64,000 nucleotides of DNA from Chaenocephalus aceratus (GCA_023974075.1 CM043797.1:14618178-14682177); one strand, 5' to 3'; counted from the first letter of the stretch, positions 49,661-62,732 are shown. A program made the numbers and translations. Notes: a model not told the origin generated them from the letters alone.

Positions 49661-51840
49661 GCAAGAAACAAGGTTATTGTGAGGGTAATAGGCTCAACAA
49701 TAAACAACCAAAACAATGTGCTCAAAGACACTAAAATGAGAACTTACAGATATTTGGCGCTATGAGCGGCCCCTTTCATTGGATCGAGAGTTCATATAAC
49801 AAATGTGATTAGTTGAGCTTAATCTTTGTCTTCCTTATTTGGATTTTAATGGTTTGGATTATTTTGTCTGAATCTGTTTATTATAGATGAAACATACTTC
49901 TGATGATAAATCGCTGTTGATATGTTTGTCAAGATGTTGCCCATGTGACATGAGTGTATAAAGAACCTTCATGTTGGATGATCAATAGTTTTTTCTCGGT
50001 TTTGTTTTATTCCCCCATGTTGTGGTGCTCCTCCCCTCTTCTAAGAATACACTGCCTGGCCTAATCACAGGAACCGACCCGGGCTGGAGGTGCATGCCTT
50101 TGCACATGGCAGCACAAATTAAAATGTATCCTGCCGCCCGCCTCTCTAATTCCCTGGCACTATGCCCTGGCCTTTCCCACGAATTATAACCAGACCTCTC
50201 CATATGGTGCAGCCAGCATGGGGCAGGCCAGCTTATTGACATGAGCTCCTCCCTGAACTCTCTAAGTCAATAACTGAGTAGCACAGAACACACACACATT
50301 TGGCCTCACTCCATAACATTATTAGGAGCAATAGTAAAGGGACATTGAGGGTATTAGCAGGATTGTTTTTCCCTTTATACAACAGCACAGATGTTATACA
50401 CAGAAAGAATCAAGGGTTTATCCAATTCTGTATTGTTTCATCGCCATGAGTGTGTTTCTTGAACAAGGGTCTCTGTTCCTCTGCAGGTTAGACTGAAAAC
50501 AAAAAGAGACTTAACCACTCTGGCCTTTTGGGTCCCTGGGACCAATTTTCTTGTCTTCAAGATTTGCTCTGTCAAAAGATTTTATTTTATTTTGTAAATC
50601 TTTTTCTCTGTTTTAATCTCTATAATTAAGTATTATTACCCAGCATTCACTGCAAAGATATTTGTTTGCGATAAGCGGGGATGCTTCTCCCAGCGTATTG
50701 TCTTTTGCATCCATTTTGTGAAATTGTCCATTAAGATAAAGTAATGTGTTTTTGCTATTTTTGGATACTTTTAAAGATTTAAGAGCAAATATGATATTGC
50801 CATAGCAACACTGCAACCGTTGGTGTTTATGGCCTCATTCTTCAGCAAAGAATGGTAGATTTGGTCAAAAGCTCAATTTAAATCGCTAGTAGAACTATCT
50901 ACAGCATTCAAGAAGAACAAGGTCATTTCGTCACTGTTTAGCATTGGTTGCACTAAAGTTAGCTATCTCTAAAAATAATTATTTTTGATGTCAGGAGATA
51001 GTGCTAATCAACTCATATTATATGTTTTGTGATATTTGGTCAACGATCCTGGATGTTTGACCAACAATCATGACGACGCTACCCAAGACCAAAAATGTGC
51101 TAGACAGAGCCATGATCCGTTTGGAGACCAAGGAAACCAAACTCACACATTTAGATAACAAAATTATAAGAAAACATCACATAATGTCTTTTTATTTTGT
51201 TTAAGCATTTTAAGTGAAAGGTAGATCAACACAGACATGATGGGTTACATTCGGAATTCCCATATCAAGCTCCTTTAATGTAAGTGGCACCAATGCAAAA
51301 CGCTGTCACGAAAAAAACGATAATAATTGTTAACTTTATCTTGATTTAAATATATTTTTGGTCATTTTTCTTTTCCTTACTGTTTTAAAATGAACAATTA
51401 ATGGCTTATTGTTGCTATTTTTCACCATTTGATTGTGTCATAGCAGGTGGCAGGACATGTAAAATCCCTATTTAAGTTGAGAGTTCACAGGGAGAGTTTA
51501 GAGAGATGAGCTAGAATATGATACATTTTCGTTTACCAGTACAGAATATGTTTTAGCTTGAATTGAATTCATCTTCAAAAGAGGTGACTCGCATAGAAAA
51601 TAGGCTTACTGTATATGAATGTGCGCTTCGCAGCTTTGTCCAGATAAAGTATTTGTTAAAAAGCAGTCATTAAGAATGCGATGGCTGTGCCTCCTTCTTT
51701 TGAATTGAAGTAATATTTCTCTTATCGTTCCCTTGCATTGATAAGCTCAAATCATGTACATTAAAAAGGTTGTGTTACAGTGATTGACCAGGCCAGAGGC
51801 CATAACAAACACCCCAAACAAAAATTGAGCGGATGATGAT

Positions 51841-51865
51841 GTTGTTGTTGTTGTTGTTGTTGTTG
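51841..51865. repeat. (TTG)n microsatellite
   Basis: Eight trinucleotide units. Confidence 0.9.
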
Positions 51866-54439
51866 ACTCCGCTTTCAGTAGACACATCTTTGACCACGCC
51901 AGCAATGGCACAAATCCTGCGGTTTGAGCACAGAGACGGACTGCCTCCACCTGCAATGCAGTGCCAGACTTTTTCATAAACATACAGTGCTTTGTTAGGA
52001 TCAGCGATCACTGTTTGTCAGCCCCATGGTGTGTTGTTGATAGTGTTGTTTTCAAATGTCCTGCTGACACTTGGTTCTCGCCCACATGTACCCTAGATGC
52101 AGATCATGAGGCCGGGGCTCAGGTTACCTATATGTCCCTGGATAAAACGTAAACAAGCGTGAAATACCTTATGACACAGAAGGGGACACAGAATCTAATA
52201 CGCTGGTGAATAATTTCATCACAGCTGAATGACCTACTTATGCACCTTCTCCCATCCCCTGCCATTGATGAGTAACACATTAAAACCCATGACTTACAGC
52301 AAGGTAAAGCCACCCAGTAATGAATAGGAACATGTGTGTCTTCCAACTAAACCAAAATTAGAACTTGATAACAACAAACCTAAGAAAACATCTGTCTCTC
52401 AGAGGCTAAAGTGCCTATTCAGCAATTGTTAGGATGAACAGCTCTTTCAACGGAAAACTATGAACAACAACTAGTTTTCTGTCATAAAAAATGTCCGGGG
52501 GAAGTTCCATCCACAAGAGAAAGTAGACACTATTTGTGGGTTTACAGCTATTATGTTGGGATTTAAAATGGCAAAAAAAGCCATATTGTTCCAAAACCAG
52601 ACAATGTACCGTACCACGAACCACAACCCAAAAGAGTCCAGTCACAGCCTCATGTTGTTTTTACTCACCCTGATGTAACAAAACAAAAGGGTTGTTTTGA
52701 TGTGTGAAATCAAACATTTATATTTGTTTTCTTTTGTCTCTATTTTCAGAACACACACTATTCTTGAGGAAAAAGGTGATTTAAAAGAAAGCCTTTTTAA
52801 AATCTGAAAGTCAAAGTTTGTCTTGTTTCAGTGAATCAGTGGTATACTGTACGACTGTACGTAATATGTAAGTGTGAAACAGGAAACATTCCGTTATTTA
52901 CATAACTTACAGTACTTAAATTACCGTAAGATAAATAACTAATTAGTACCTTCATCTTTTTCTAACGCTGTTTCCAATGTCTTGTTTTTTTTAAGATGTA
53001 AGATTTGTTGGGTGTTTATTATCTTTTTCATATTCATCTTATCCTACTGCAGCTTGTTTTTCTTTCCTTTTATTGTCTTGTAAATACACGTTGAAATAAT
53101 GTATTTTAATCATAGGTTTTTTAATACATGCTTTAATTACTTATTATCTCTTCTTTCTTCCCTCTGTTTACATCATGGTTGCCTTTCAAGAAGAACTTGT
53201 TTATTCTTGAGAGTGCCCGTGTGTGACTCTCTTACTATCATTCTGGAGGATATACCATGAGTCGCGTGCCAGTCTCAGCTAACCACAAACCCAAGCTGGG
53301 TGGAGAGGGGCATTTTTCATATAAATCATGGAAAATGTCTGTAAGAAAGCCATGCCAGGCGAGGGAACAGCCATAAATAGACTCCCATTGCATAGGGACA
53401 GCTTTGAGCAACACAAAGGCAGACTGTAGTAACCATCGCCTGTGGTATAGCTGGGGATAAGAGCTTTGATTGTTTCTGCTGCTTTGCAGAGTTGGTCATA
53501 AGATATTACGAGGCTGCCACATTCAATCCACAAAGCAGTACAAGTGAACCTATAGCTCTATTGGGAATGCCTAAAATTCTCTGAATTTTCACCTAAGTCT
53601 TCTCCTCCCAGCACTGGAGGGAAAAAAACTCCCTTAATGCACCCAACTTCAGATGTCAGGGACCGGCGGCTTTGGCGCGCTTTCGTCTTCAACAAAACAC
53701 TTACATACTTTGCTCCGTCAAGCTGTACTTAAAAAAACTGCTTACATCAAATGGCATAAATGGAGCTCTCGGGATATATATCTGGTGCTTCAATGATATA
53801 TACAATAATAATGTAAGAGAGGGTTAACTAGGACTCCTTGTGCAAGAATGTGTGACAGTACAAAGGCTACAAGGAGCAAAGACTGATGTGGAATGTAACC
53901 AACCTGGAAGCTAAAGTCATATGGGGCTAATCGGTTCCAGTGAAGCATAACTTACCAAGGGGGCGAAGCAGTGACGGTCAGCAGAGGGTCAAAAACAGTG
54001 AAGATAAAAAAAAAAGAGAGAGAATCAGATCAGTATGTGTCCCGCCTGTTGGTTGTCTTATCAGTGCTGCTGGCGAGGTCAAGTCAGGACACAAATCACA
54101 CCCCCAAGCTTGGCTGTCTCGTCTCAATTTACACAACAGTTTAGCTACATCTGTTTCTCTTTTACTCACTCTGACTCTCTACGTCTTTCTCTCTTTTTTC
54201 TTCCCACTCCAAAAGTGTTTTGTTTCACAGTGGCGTCTGTTGGCCCCAGAGTAGAAGGAGCGCAACTTTTCATCTGATCTGAGCTTTGTACAGGCTTTTT
54301 TCTGTGGCATTAACTGAGAAAATGGGCCCCCTTTATGGTACTCAGGGGTAGCCTTTAACTAGATTTATGATTTGTTTATCATTAAATTAGCACTTAAGCC
54401 TACCTCAAAGGAACTCATGCCAACCAAAGGGTCATTTGG

Positions 54440-55060
54440 GCTTAACATAGAAGCACTTGGAACAACCAAAAGGGCAAGTGGTAAAACTGTGTGAACTTGG
54501 GACATATGCAAGAGATAACTAGAGGGGCATTTAGGTCAATCTGAGGGCCACTTGGGCAAGTCAGAGGAGCATTTGAGCAAACCATGAAGACATTGGGGCC
54601 AACAAGAATTGGCCTTTGGCCAACCATGAGGACATTGGGGCCAACAAGAAGGGGACTTGTGCCAACCTGAAGGATATTAGGGTAAAAAAGAAGGGCACTT
54701 TGGCCAACTAGACAGACATTGGGTCCAACAAAAAGGGCACTAAATCCAACTAGGAGGACATTGGTGCGAACAAGATGGGGACTTTGACCGACCAAAGGGA
54801 TGTTGGTCCAACAAGAAGGAGAACTTGGCCAACCAGAGGTTCACTGAAGCTGCAATTTCTTGAGGAGCATTTGGGCCAACCAAATGCTAGTGCTCAATTA
54901 GAGGGGAACTGAAGCCACCAGAAAAAGCTTGAGGCAATTTAAAGAAAACTTGGCCAAGTGGAAGCGCCTTGGCACCAAGAATGAGGTACATTTGGCTAAC
55001 CATTAGGGAATTTGGGACAACCAGAAGGGTACCTGAACTAACCAGAGCTGCGTGTTGGCA
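54440..55060. repeat. Degenerate minisatellite, about 21-bp unit paired as about 42 bp
   Basis: Alternating units such as GGCCAACCATGAGGACATTG and GGCCAACAAGAAGGGGACTTG recur, best preserved at 54580-54840. Because 21 is a multiple of three, the - strand stays open with a 7-residue repeat (LVGPNVL, MVGQRPI). Unit divergence is high. Confidence 0.75.
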
Positions 55061-56104
55061 AGTTAGTAATAAATATAAATATACAAAAGAATATGTGTTA
55101 CATCTGAGATACAACCCAAAATAAGATTGTTTGACTTAACAAGATGATGCATTGTCCAAAAACAAGACCCGATATTTCACTGCATTGTTACTTCTGAAGT
55201 TATTATGTTTTTATGTCTTATATCAGGTGTAAAGATATTCTGACTAGATATTAGACACATATACTTGACAAGACTTTTTGTAGTGTAGTGCAACAGGAGG
55301 GCTCAGCTAATGCTGGTGACCACCCATGGGTCTGCCATTCACAGAGGCACTTCACTAGTTACAGGCCCCATTGCTTTGTGTCTTTTGGGCACAAAGTCTC
55401 TCTGAGACTTATTTGCTTCACCTACAGGGCCCAGGAGACACACCTCCAACACCCACACACTCACACACACAATTGTGCATGCTCAGGCTTGCATGATAGA
55501 TGGAAAAGATAAGTGTGATAAAATACAGTAGATACAGTTAGTCCCAAAAAGTGTTTTTGCATGACCCTATTTACATTTCAAATTAGTCCAGTTTAAAAAT
55601 ATATTTAGTCGTTTAATAAAGTCCTTGTGCTATTTTCAAACCCAATTACACAGCCAGGGTCCAATACATTCAGATTTAAAATTCAAAGATGTTTTTCACA
55701 ATAAAGCTATCTTACATCAAGATCAAACTAGTCCCAAACATCTTTGGATTTGGATGTGATTATCCTGTTTCTGAGCATTTTGACACAGTGTAATGACATG
55801 ACAGGGACAGAGCTATAACCCAATGAAAAGTATTGAGCCGGCAAAACATTTTAACGAAGTTCTGCATGAACACACATGCCCGTTGCTATTTTTGTAATTA
55901 TCAATTTTTGTTTTTGTTTCAAACATCGGAGGGAGCATCTCTTTAAACTTAAAGGAATGATTTCAGAATATGACGGATGAAACAACTACATTATTATTAA
56001 TAAAACCAAGAAGGAAAACCAGGGAGTTGCTTATTTGATTGTTGGCCAAGTATTATCGCATTGAGAGTCTTGTCTTTGCAAATTAAGAATAACCCAACTG
56101 TGTG

Positions 56105-56293
56105 GGAGGCGTGTGGCGCAGTGGATAGAGCCTTGGTGTTCGGATCAGGGGAGCACAGGTTCAAACCCCACTGCAGTCAGCATGTCGTTGTGTCCCTGAG
56201 ACCCTTCACCCCAAATTGCTCCTGTGGGGATTGCCCACAGTATTGAGTATGGAAGTCGCTTTGGATCAAAGCCTCTAACATGTAATGTAGTGT
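56105..56293 (+). mobile_element. tRNA-derived SINE (V-SINE-like)
   Basis: Box A-like TGGCGCAGTGG at 56114-56124 and box B GGTTCAAACCCC at 56158-56169. It is followed by GTGTCCCTGAGACCCTTCAC and the 3' domain GAAGTCGCTTTGGATCAAAG, TCTAACATGTAATGTA. The last is the conserved tail of the teleost V-SINE type. A different family from the SINE at 4104. Confidence 0.85.
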
Positions 56294-58135
56294 CCCAGTT
56301 CTTTTTTTGTTCATCCAATAAATAATTTATTTTCTTTGACTGATTGTCTTTAATCCGATATATGAACACATGAAAGTACAAGTTCATCTGAGGACGGGAA
56401 TGTAAAAACAGAAACACAGCAAAGAGTGAACTCCATGGCATTTTACTATGTCCTCACACTGCGTCTGTGTCCTGACATGGCCCCAGCCGTCTACTCGCAT
56501 TTTGCCTTCTCTCACCCAGGGGAACATAAGGATCGCATATGCCTTTGGCAGGAGTCCATCACACCCACATTCCTCAGCTATGTGCTCACAAGCGTCCTCT
56601 CTGCCCCCCTCTCCCTTTCCCTCCTACTTTGCTCTGACACCAAAACCTTGGCCCACATTGCTGTGTACTGTAAAGCAATGCAAACACTAAAAGGACACGG
56701 GGAGGTGAAACATACAATGTGCCGATTCTTAAACTATGTGGAGCCTTCCAAATTATCTTCAACATAGAAGTGGCTCAACTCATTGTTATTCATGTGGTTT
56801 TCATAATGATATGCTGATACTCATTTCACAGACATGTTCGTATGTGTGAAATCCAGCCCTGTAGGCGAGAAGGAGAAGAAACAAAAAAGTGAAGTAAGAC
56901 AAATAGCAGTAGAACTTGTGAACAAGTGCAGACTGCAACTTCTTAGACAGGGCCTTTTTTATGAGACTATAGTCCCCTGTGGCTTGTCTAGTGAAAGGTT
57001 ATCTTTCACCCACAACTCAAAGTCAAAGACACTGGGGCCAGAGAGGCTGTGCAGTTTTCTGTCTGGGGTGAATGGGTTCAGTTGTAGGGGGTGCACGGTG
57101 CGGAATGTGGCTGAAAGGAAAATCTAGGAGGAATCATTGTCGAGAAGAAATGAGACGCCAGGACTGGGAGTGCAGCACACAAGTAGACATTTTTTTGTCT
57201 TTTATAAAAACAAACCCTCTGCATATGGCTTAAATCTCCTGTTTGGGATATTTTACCCTCCTGTGACAATGCATACTTTCCAGTAAAGTGTGCAGACGTC
57301 ACCAGGCAGGAAATATAATTATTTTACTATGTGTGTACTTCCATTTTCAACCCTGTCTCCTAAAAATTACGTTCCCACAGAACTAAACTGCATTCTGAAT
57401 TACGTTTAGCTAGAAACGTATTTTCTCCCACGTTACGTTCGTTATGAACGTATCTCAAATACGTTTATTTTCTACATATCTTCTAGAAACATATTTTCTC
57501 CCACGTTACGTTCCAGCGTTGGTTTCCCCAAAAGTGGGCGGGGCTGTAAAGTGAAGTAGATTTTACTCTCATCTATTATTCAAAACCATTCTATTTATTC
57601 TAACGTAAATTACATGCCAGTGTTTCATCTTTTTATTTATTTGTTTTTATTTTAAATCGTATAATGTCGGACTTTTTTTGTCGTCTTTGAGGAAAATAAA
57701 TGGGGTTGAGAGCCTCAAAATACTGAAATCTGTATTTTTTAAAATCTCTTCCTTCTAATTTGTTATTCTTTTCTAAATAACACACTGTTATTTACTCAAC
57801 AATAACACACAATTATCCTTGTTTTTATTTATTCGTTTAATTCTATAATCTTGGGCTTTTTAGCATGCTTTTTAGCCGTAAATATAGTCACCAGAAACAG
57901 ACGGGACATTTCGAGATTTAGGATGGCCGAAGACACTATACTACCCATAATCCCCAGCTATCGTTTGGGACTACAGTCCCGTTGACAAACCCCGTGATGT
58001 TGCGCCAAGGTTAGGCCGAGCGTCAAGCTCTTTGAAATGGAACGAGACCTATTCAAAACTGGACTCGAACGCCCCCCGAGAACTACACATGCTGGCTATT
58101 GTGTTTCGCAACATGTTCTCTATGGCACGTCTCTA

Positions 58136-58149
58136 CTGGGAATTGTAGT
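58136..58149 (-). promoter_or_regulatory. THAP11(Ronin)/ZNF143-type motif in copy 2
   Basis: CTGGGAATTGTAGT fits the known CTGGGARWTGTAGT consensus exactly. Orientation is given relative to the ACTACAATTCCCAG form. Confidence 0.7.
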
Positions 58150-60397
58150 TTTAAAAGACGTTTTTCCCAAATTTAGAAGTTGACAGTATTAAACTGTGTA
58201 CAGCCCTGGAGGTTTAGGCGATAGGAAACACATTGGTGTGTACACATTTAAAACATGTAATTACGAAATGGGTGAAAATCGCTTGTATCCATAATGGGCA
58301 GCATTAAATATCCCACACGACAGCTCATTGTTACTTTGTAATTCTATCTACTCCACTACATTTAGTTTAGTTACTTTGCAGATTCTGATTAATGATGTGG
58401 AATATAAACAACCCTTAAAGCAGACTTTAGTTACACCTGAGTACAATTCAGGGAAGATTGTCAAGTGCCAACAATCAGGAGAGATATTTGATAGTTGGTG
58501 CTTGAGAAGACTAAACATTTATCTGCAGATCTTTATAAAGTATATTCATTACTCGTTATTCTCTACTAATAGTTAATTAAAAACTGTATAATGGCTATTT
58601 TGCACATCCCTTTCAAGATTTCAAGATTTTCTAAGGTGTATTGATCTTATACACAACTTGGGTTGCAGGTTCCTCAACAGCGCATTACAAGACATCTATC
58701 AATATGTGTGTACCTCCACCATTAAACTGTCATATTCTGCACATTTCTTATACTATCTACATACATAAGAGTATAATTAATGTGTATAATATCAGTTAAA
58801 ATAAGTGCTTCAACATAGTTAACATTGCAGGAAAGCAATATTTAAAGTACTTTGTCAGGCTTAATATTCATTTGTAGGTAGATACCCCCAAAGCTTTTTT
58901 CTTGTTTAAAAGAAGACCTTAACCTAAAGTATTCTTTAATGTGTTAATAAAGGTTAATTTGTTTTTCTGTTTTGCACATCCTCCTATTAATATCTGTGTA
59001 CATCCGGCAATAAACTGTTTTATTGTAGAGATCACTTAGTATCTTCTTGACTTTTTATATTCTATATAATATTTCTATCATTGACCTTCTACTTTCCCCC
59101 TATGAAAGTATGTACTCTTAATATTGTTTTAATCAAATAACATTATTCAACAAAAATAATTCAATAACATGCTTTAACCACTAGGCGGTGCACACAAGGG
59201 ACACACAGCATACTAATAATAACTTTGTATTATTAGTGTAGACACTTATGTATAACATCTGAAGATGTGTAGTTTTATTCATGTTTTTACATAATTTTAC
59301 AGGATATTGCTATACTATTTCTCTTGTTTTACTTCTACACATTAATATCTGATTTGTAAAACATCACAGACAGAAAGGCATATCCGTCATTTAATGGTAA
59401 GCTATTGAAATTGTGATTCCATAGATGTGTCTCCCATCACCCAAATCCCCTGACTATTCTCTCAACTCAGTATTTACATTCTGATATTCAAAGAAAATCA
59501 GTAATATCTTTAAAAACTACAAGTCATTTTCTATCAGCTGTGCACCGTTATGGTGTAAATATAACCTATATACCAATAGGATCAAATATAAAAGTTAGCC
59601 GAATTACTATTGATACTGCAAGGAGACGTATTTTGGCAAAAGAAATTGAAGATGTTGTTTAATTGTTGATATATTATGATCCACGTCAAGTATTCAGTTT
59701 TGGCGGCAGTTCTCCTGTTTGTCCAGAAGTCTTCTCATCAGGGCTCTATAAATAAAGAACTACGGTAGATGTGTAATATTTAATGCAGCCGAACCGTGTA
59801 TTACAATGCCGTTATGTGATGACTTCCAAAGAGAAAAGCAAGAACACTCTGAATTAGGTATTATTTTATTTTTGTTGTCGGATGTCATATCTTATTAACA
59901 CCATATCCCAGCGTGCATTGCGGGTAAAACATCCAATCAACGAGCTTCAAGCTGAGGATCTTGGGTAATCAGTTTGGTGGGTTTGTGGTGTGTATCGCTC
60001 GAAATGTCCCGTCTGTTTCCGGTGACTTTATTTACGGCTAAAAAGCCCAAGATTATAGAATTAAATGAATAAATAAAAACAAGGATAATTGTGTGTTATT
60101 GTTGAGTAAATAACAGTGTGTTATTTAGAAAAGAATAACAAATTAGAAGGAAAAGATTTAAAAATATAGATTTCAGTATTTTGAGGCTCTAAGCCCCATT
60201 TCTTTTCCTCACAGACGACAAAAAAGTCCGACATTATACGATTTAAAATAAAACAAATAAATAAAGATAAAACTGGCATGTAATTTACGTTAGAATAAAT
60301 AGAATGGTTTTGAATAATAGATGAGAGTAAATCTCGTCACTTTACAGCCCCACCCCTTTTGGGGAAACCAACGCTGTAATTTGAACGGCAATCAAAC

Positions 60398-60517
60398 CTG
60401 AAGCCACAGAGATCTTCTGTTACTGTCCTTTCTTCTTAGAGGAAGTACAGAAACACGTAACTCTGGATTTGTTTTAATGTTTGAGGTGCAATAAACGACA
60501 CAGCAGCTTTTTGGCAT
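60398..60517 (-). pseudogene. THAP zinc-finger first exon in copy 2
   Basis: Forty codons from ATG 60517: MPKSCCVVYCTSNIKTNPEL then RVSVLPLRRKDSNRRSLWLQ, followed by a GT donor at 60397-60396. M-x3-C-x4-C at the start, the basic run and the Trp fit the N-terminal half of a THAP domain; the C-x2-H half would lie in a following exon I cannot find. THAP domains bind DNA in P-element transposases (and Kolobok). The 7-bp duplications and CA...TG ends favour P over Kolobok, which duplicates TTAA. Confidence 0.72.
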
Positions 60518-60907
60518 GTTAAAACTATTATTTTCTGCCTCGCTCATGAGAGTAACAGCTGGCGAAATTACAGCCTCGCCTACTGATTTTAATTCAACCA
60601 TATATCGAGCCCGATTCTCGATTTCAAATGTGTGCTCTAAAATGATATTTATAAATAACTATTATCATTATATAAGCAAGACAATAAATGGCAAAGATAT
60701 GTAGAAAAAAACGTATTTAAGATACGTTCATAACAAACGTAACGTGGAAGAAAATATGCTTCTAGAAGATATGTAGAAAATAAATGTATTTGAGATACGT
60801 TCATAACAAACGTAACGTGGGAGAAAATACGTTTCTAGCTAAACGTAATTGAGAATGCAGTTTAGTTCTGTGGGAACGTACTTTTTAGGAGACAGGGTTG
60901 CCATTTT

Positions 60908-61520
60908 AAGACCATAGGTTGATAGCTGCCAATCTACAGCTGTTGTTTTCCATCTAGAGCACGACTAGTTTTTTTTCCTATTCCAAATATAACCAAAGCC
61001 ACGCTTTGTCAAATCCTACTAAACTCTAAATGTTCCTCAACATCACATTTCTATAAAACTCCTTTGCATAGCCATTCTCAATATATCATTTGAGTTTATT
61101 GGCAATGGTTTCTGTCTTGTACACCAAGGGCTTCCTCTACATGTGTCACTTTGACCTGGAAATGTCAGTCGGCTTTTTAGTTGGGATGAAAGTGACTTCA
61201 GGCCAGACAGCCTCTGACAATCATCTCTTGAAAGCTATTATGGAGTTTAGGTATTAGGGTAGTCACTGTTAAAGAAGAAAGATAATACAATGTTGGAGTT
61301 TTGGGTAGACAAATATTGTTTCAGCATTATAGCGGCCCTGAGCTCTGGCTTTAGACATAGCCATCAAATAAAATAGCCATCACTTGTTAGCTTAGCAGAA
61401 GTTTAACCAGCCAAATTAGCCTATTAATCCTCCATTGACTATTGTGTCACAATTATGCATACCTAAAGGTAAGATAGGTAAGAATGGAGAAACCAGCTCG
61501 AGTGCGCTAGCATTTGAAAG
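60908..61520. other. Spacer between P-like copies 2 and 3
   Basis: About 610 bases with no gene or repeat that I recognise. Confidence 0.6.
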
Positions 61521-62396
61521 CAGCCTGTCCTCCTACAAAAAACGACCATATAGGTCGATTGTTCAGCAGCTAAATACGACCCAGAGTCACGTTTTAAAGT
61601 GTAGCACCTCTAGTGGTCGTGTAAGAAACAACATGCTCCTGTCGATTGCAAACGCTCCGGAGGGTCGTTTATTCACAAATAACCCTCTCTGGAAAATCCT
61701 AAATTGTGGAATAGTTTGGCCATTAAAATGCTTTTTTATTAGATTTCTAGCGAGAAGTGTATATTGTACTTTTATAATCTACGTCCAGTGGATGTGTAGG
61801 ATCTACAGTTTGATAGATATACGAAGATGATTTGAGGTCTCGCCAGGAGAACGTGTATATGGGGCAGCTTCCATGTAATGTTCGTGGGTGAAAACAGTTT
61901 TTCCGGTCTCGAAGTTCTCATAATAAAACCGGAAGTATTCCCCACACTGTCAAATGATTACACAGTGATATCTCCATTACTCATCCACTAAAAAACATCA
62001 GTTTATCCTTGTTAATTACACAATATTGATTAGTTTAAATTGTGTACAATGCTTTTGTGTTTTTAACCTTCGATTCGGAGAAACAAATAGTTTTTTCGGA
62101 GTTTAGACACGACAGAGTTTCCGAAGACACTACACTACCCAGAATCCCCAGCTATCGTTTGGGACTACAACATCCGCCTTGCTTTACAAACCCCGTGATT
62201 AGCCCTCAAGCTCTGTGATTGGATATTGGAGTGGCAGTGCGACAAGGTTACGCTGTCAAACAGCTCTTTGAAATGGAATGGAACCACGCCAGACTATCCA
62301 AAACTGGACTTGGACGGGTCCAGCCCGGCCCTCCCCCCCAGAATTACACTTGCTGGCTATTGTGTGTTTCGCAACATGTTCTATGGCACGTCTCTA

Positions 62397-62410
62397 CTGG
62401 GAAATGTAGT
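62397..62410 (-). promoter_or_regulatory. THAP11(Ronin)/ZNF143-type motif in copy 3
   Basis: CTGGGAAATGTAGT, an exact fit to CTGGGARWTGTAGT, at the position homologous to 58136-58149. Confidence 0.7.
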
Positions 62411-62732
62411 TTTAAAAGACGTTTTCGTATTTCCCACAATTAGAAGTTGCCAGTATTAAACTGTATACATCCCTGGAGGTTTAGGGGATACGAAACACAT
62501 TGGTGTTATCAAATTTAAAACATATAATTAATACATGGGTGAAAATTGCTTGTGTCCATAATGGGCAGCATTAATACCACATGACAGCTAAGGTCAGAAG
62601 AGCTTTATTTAACAGCTGGTCTTATGTCTGTGACCCCTCCTGTTGTTAATTGATAAGCCTGAAACATGCACTTGTCAAGGTTCAGATGCACATTTAGCAA
62701 ATATGGCAGTAGCCATCGATCATCTTAAATTA

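Larger units (their letters stand above)
49668..57340. other. Intergenic DNA
   Basis: No gene recognised. It contains (TTG)n at 51841-51865, the degenerate 21-bp minisatellite at 54440-55060 and a SINE at 56105-56293. Otherwise unique-looking AT-rich sequence. Confidence 0.6.
57348..60900. mobile_element. P-like long-inverted-repeat transposon, copy 2 (3,553 bp)
   Basis: Ends CAACCCTGTCTCCTAAAAA and inverse, with 7-bp duplication CCATTTT (57341-57347 and 60901-60907). Left arm 57348-57915, right arm 59998-60900. The right arm is longer because 60375-60735 carries a THAP-coding exon and an extra subterminal unit. Outer arms are built of ACGTTACGTTC/GAACGTA motifs. The inner 270 bp of each arm match copy 1, as does the core. 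Confidence 0.9.

Noticed and set aside
62219..62459. Two overlapping 74-77 codon frames conserved in the three P-like cores
   Set aside because: Equivalent positions in copies 1 and 2 are interrupted by indels not in multiples of three, so conservation is of DNA, not protein.
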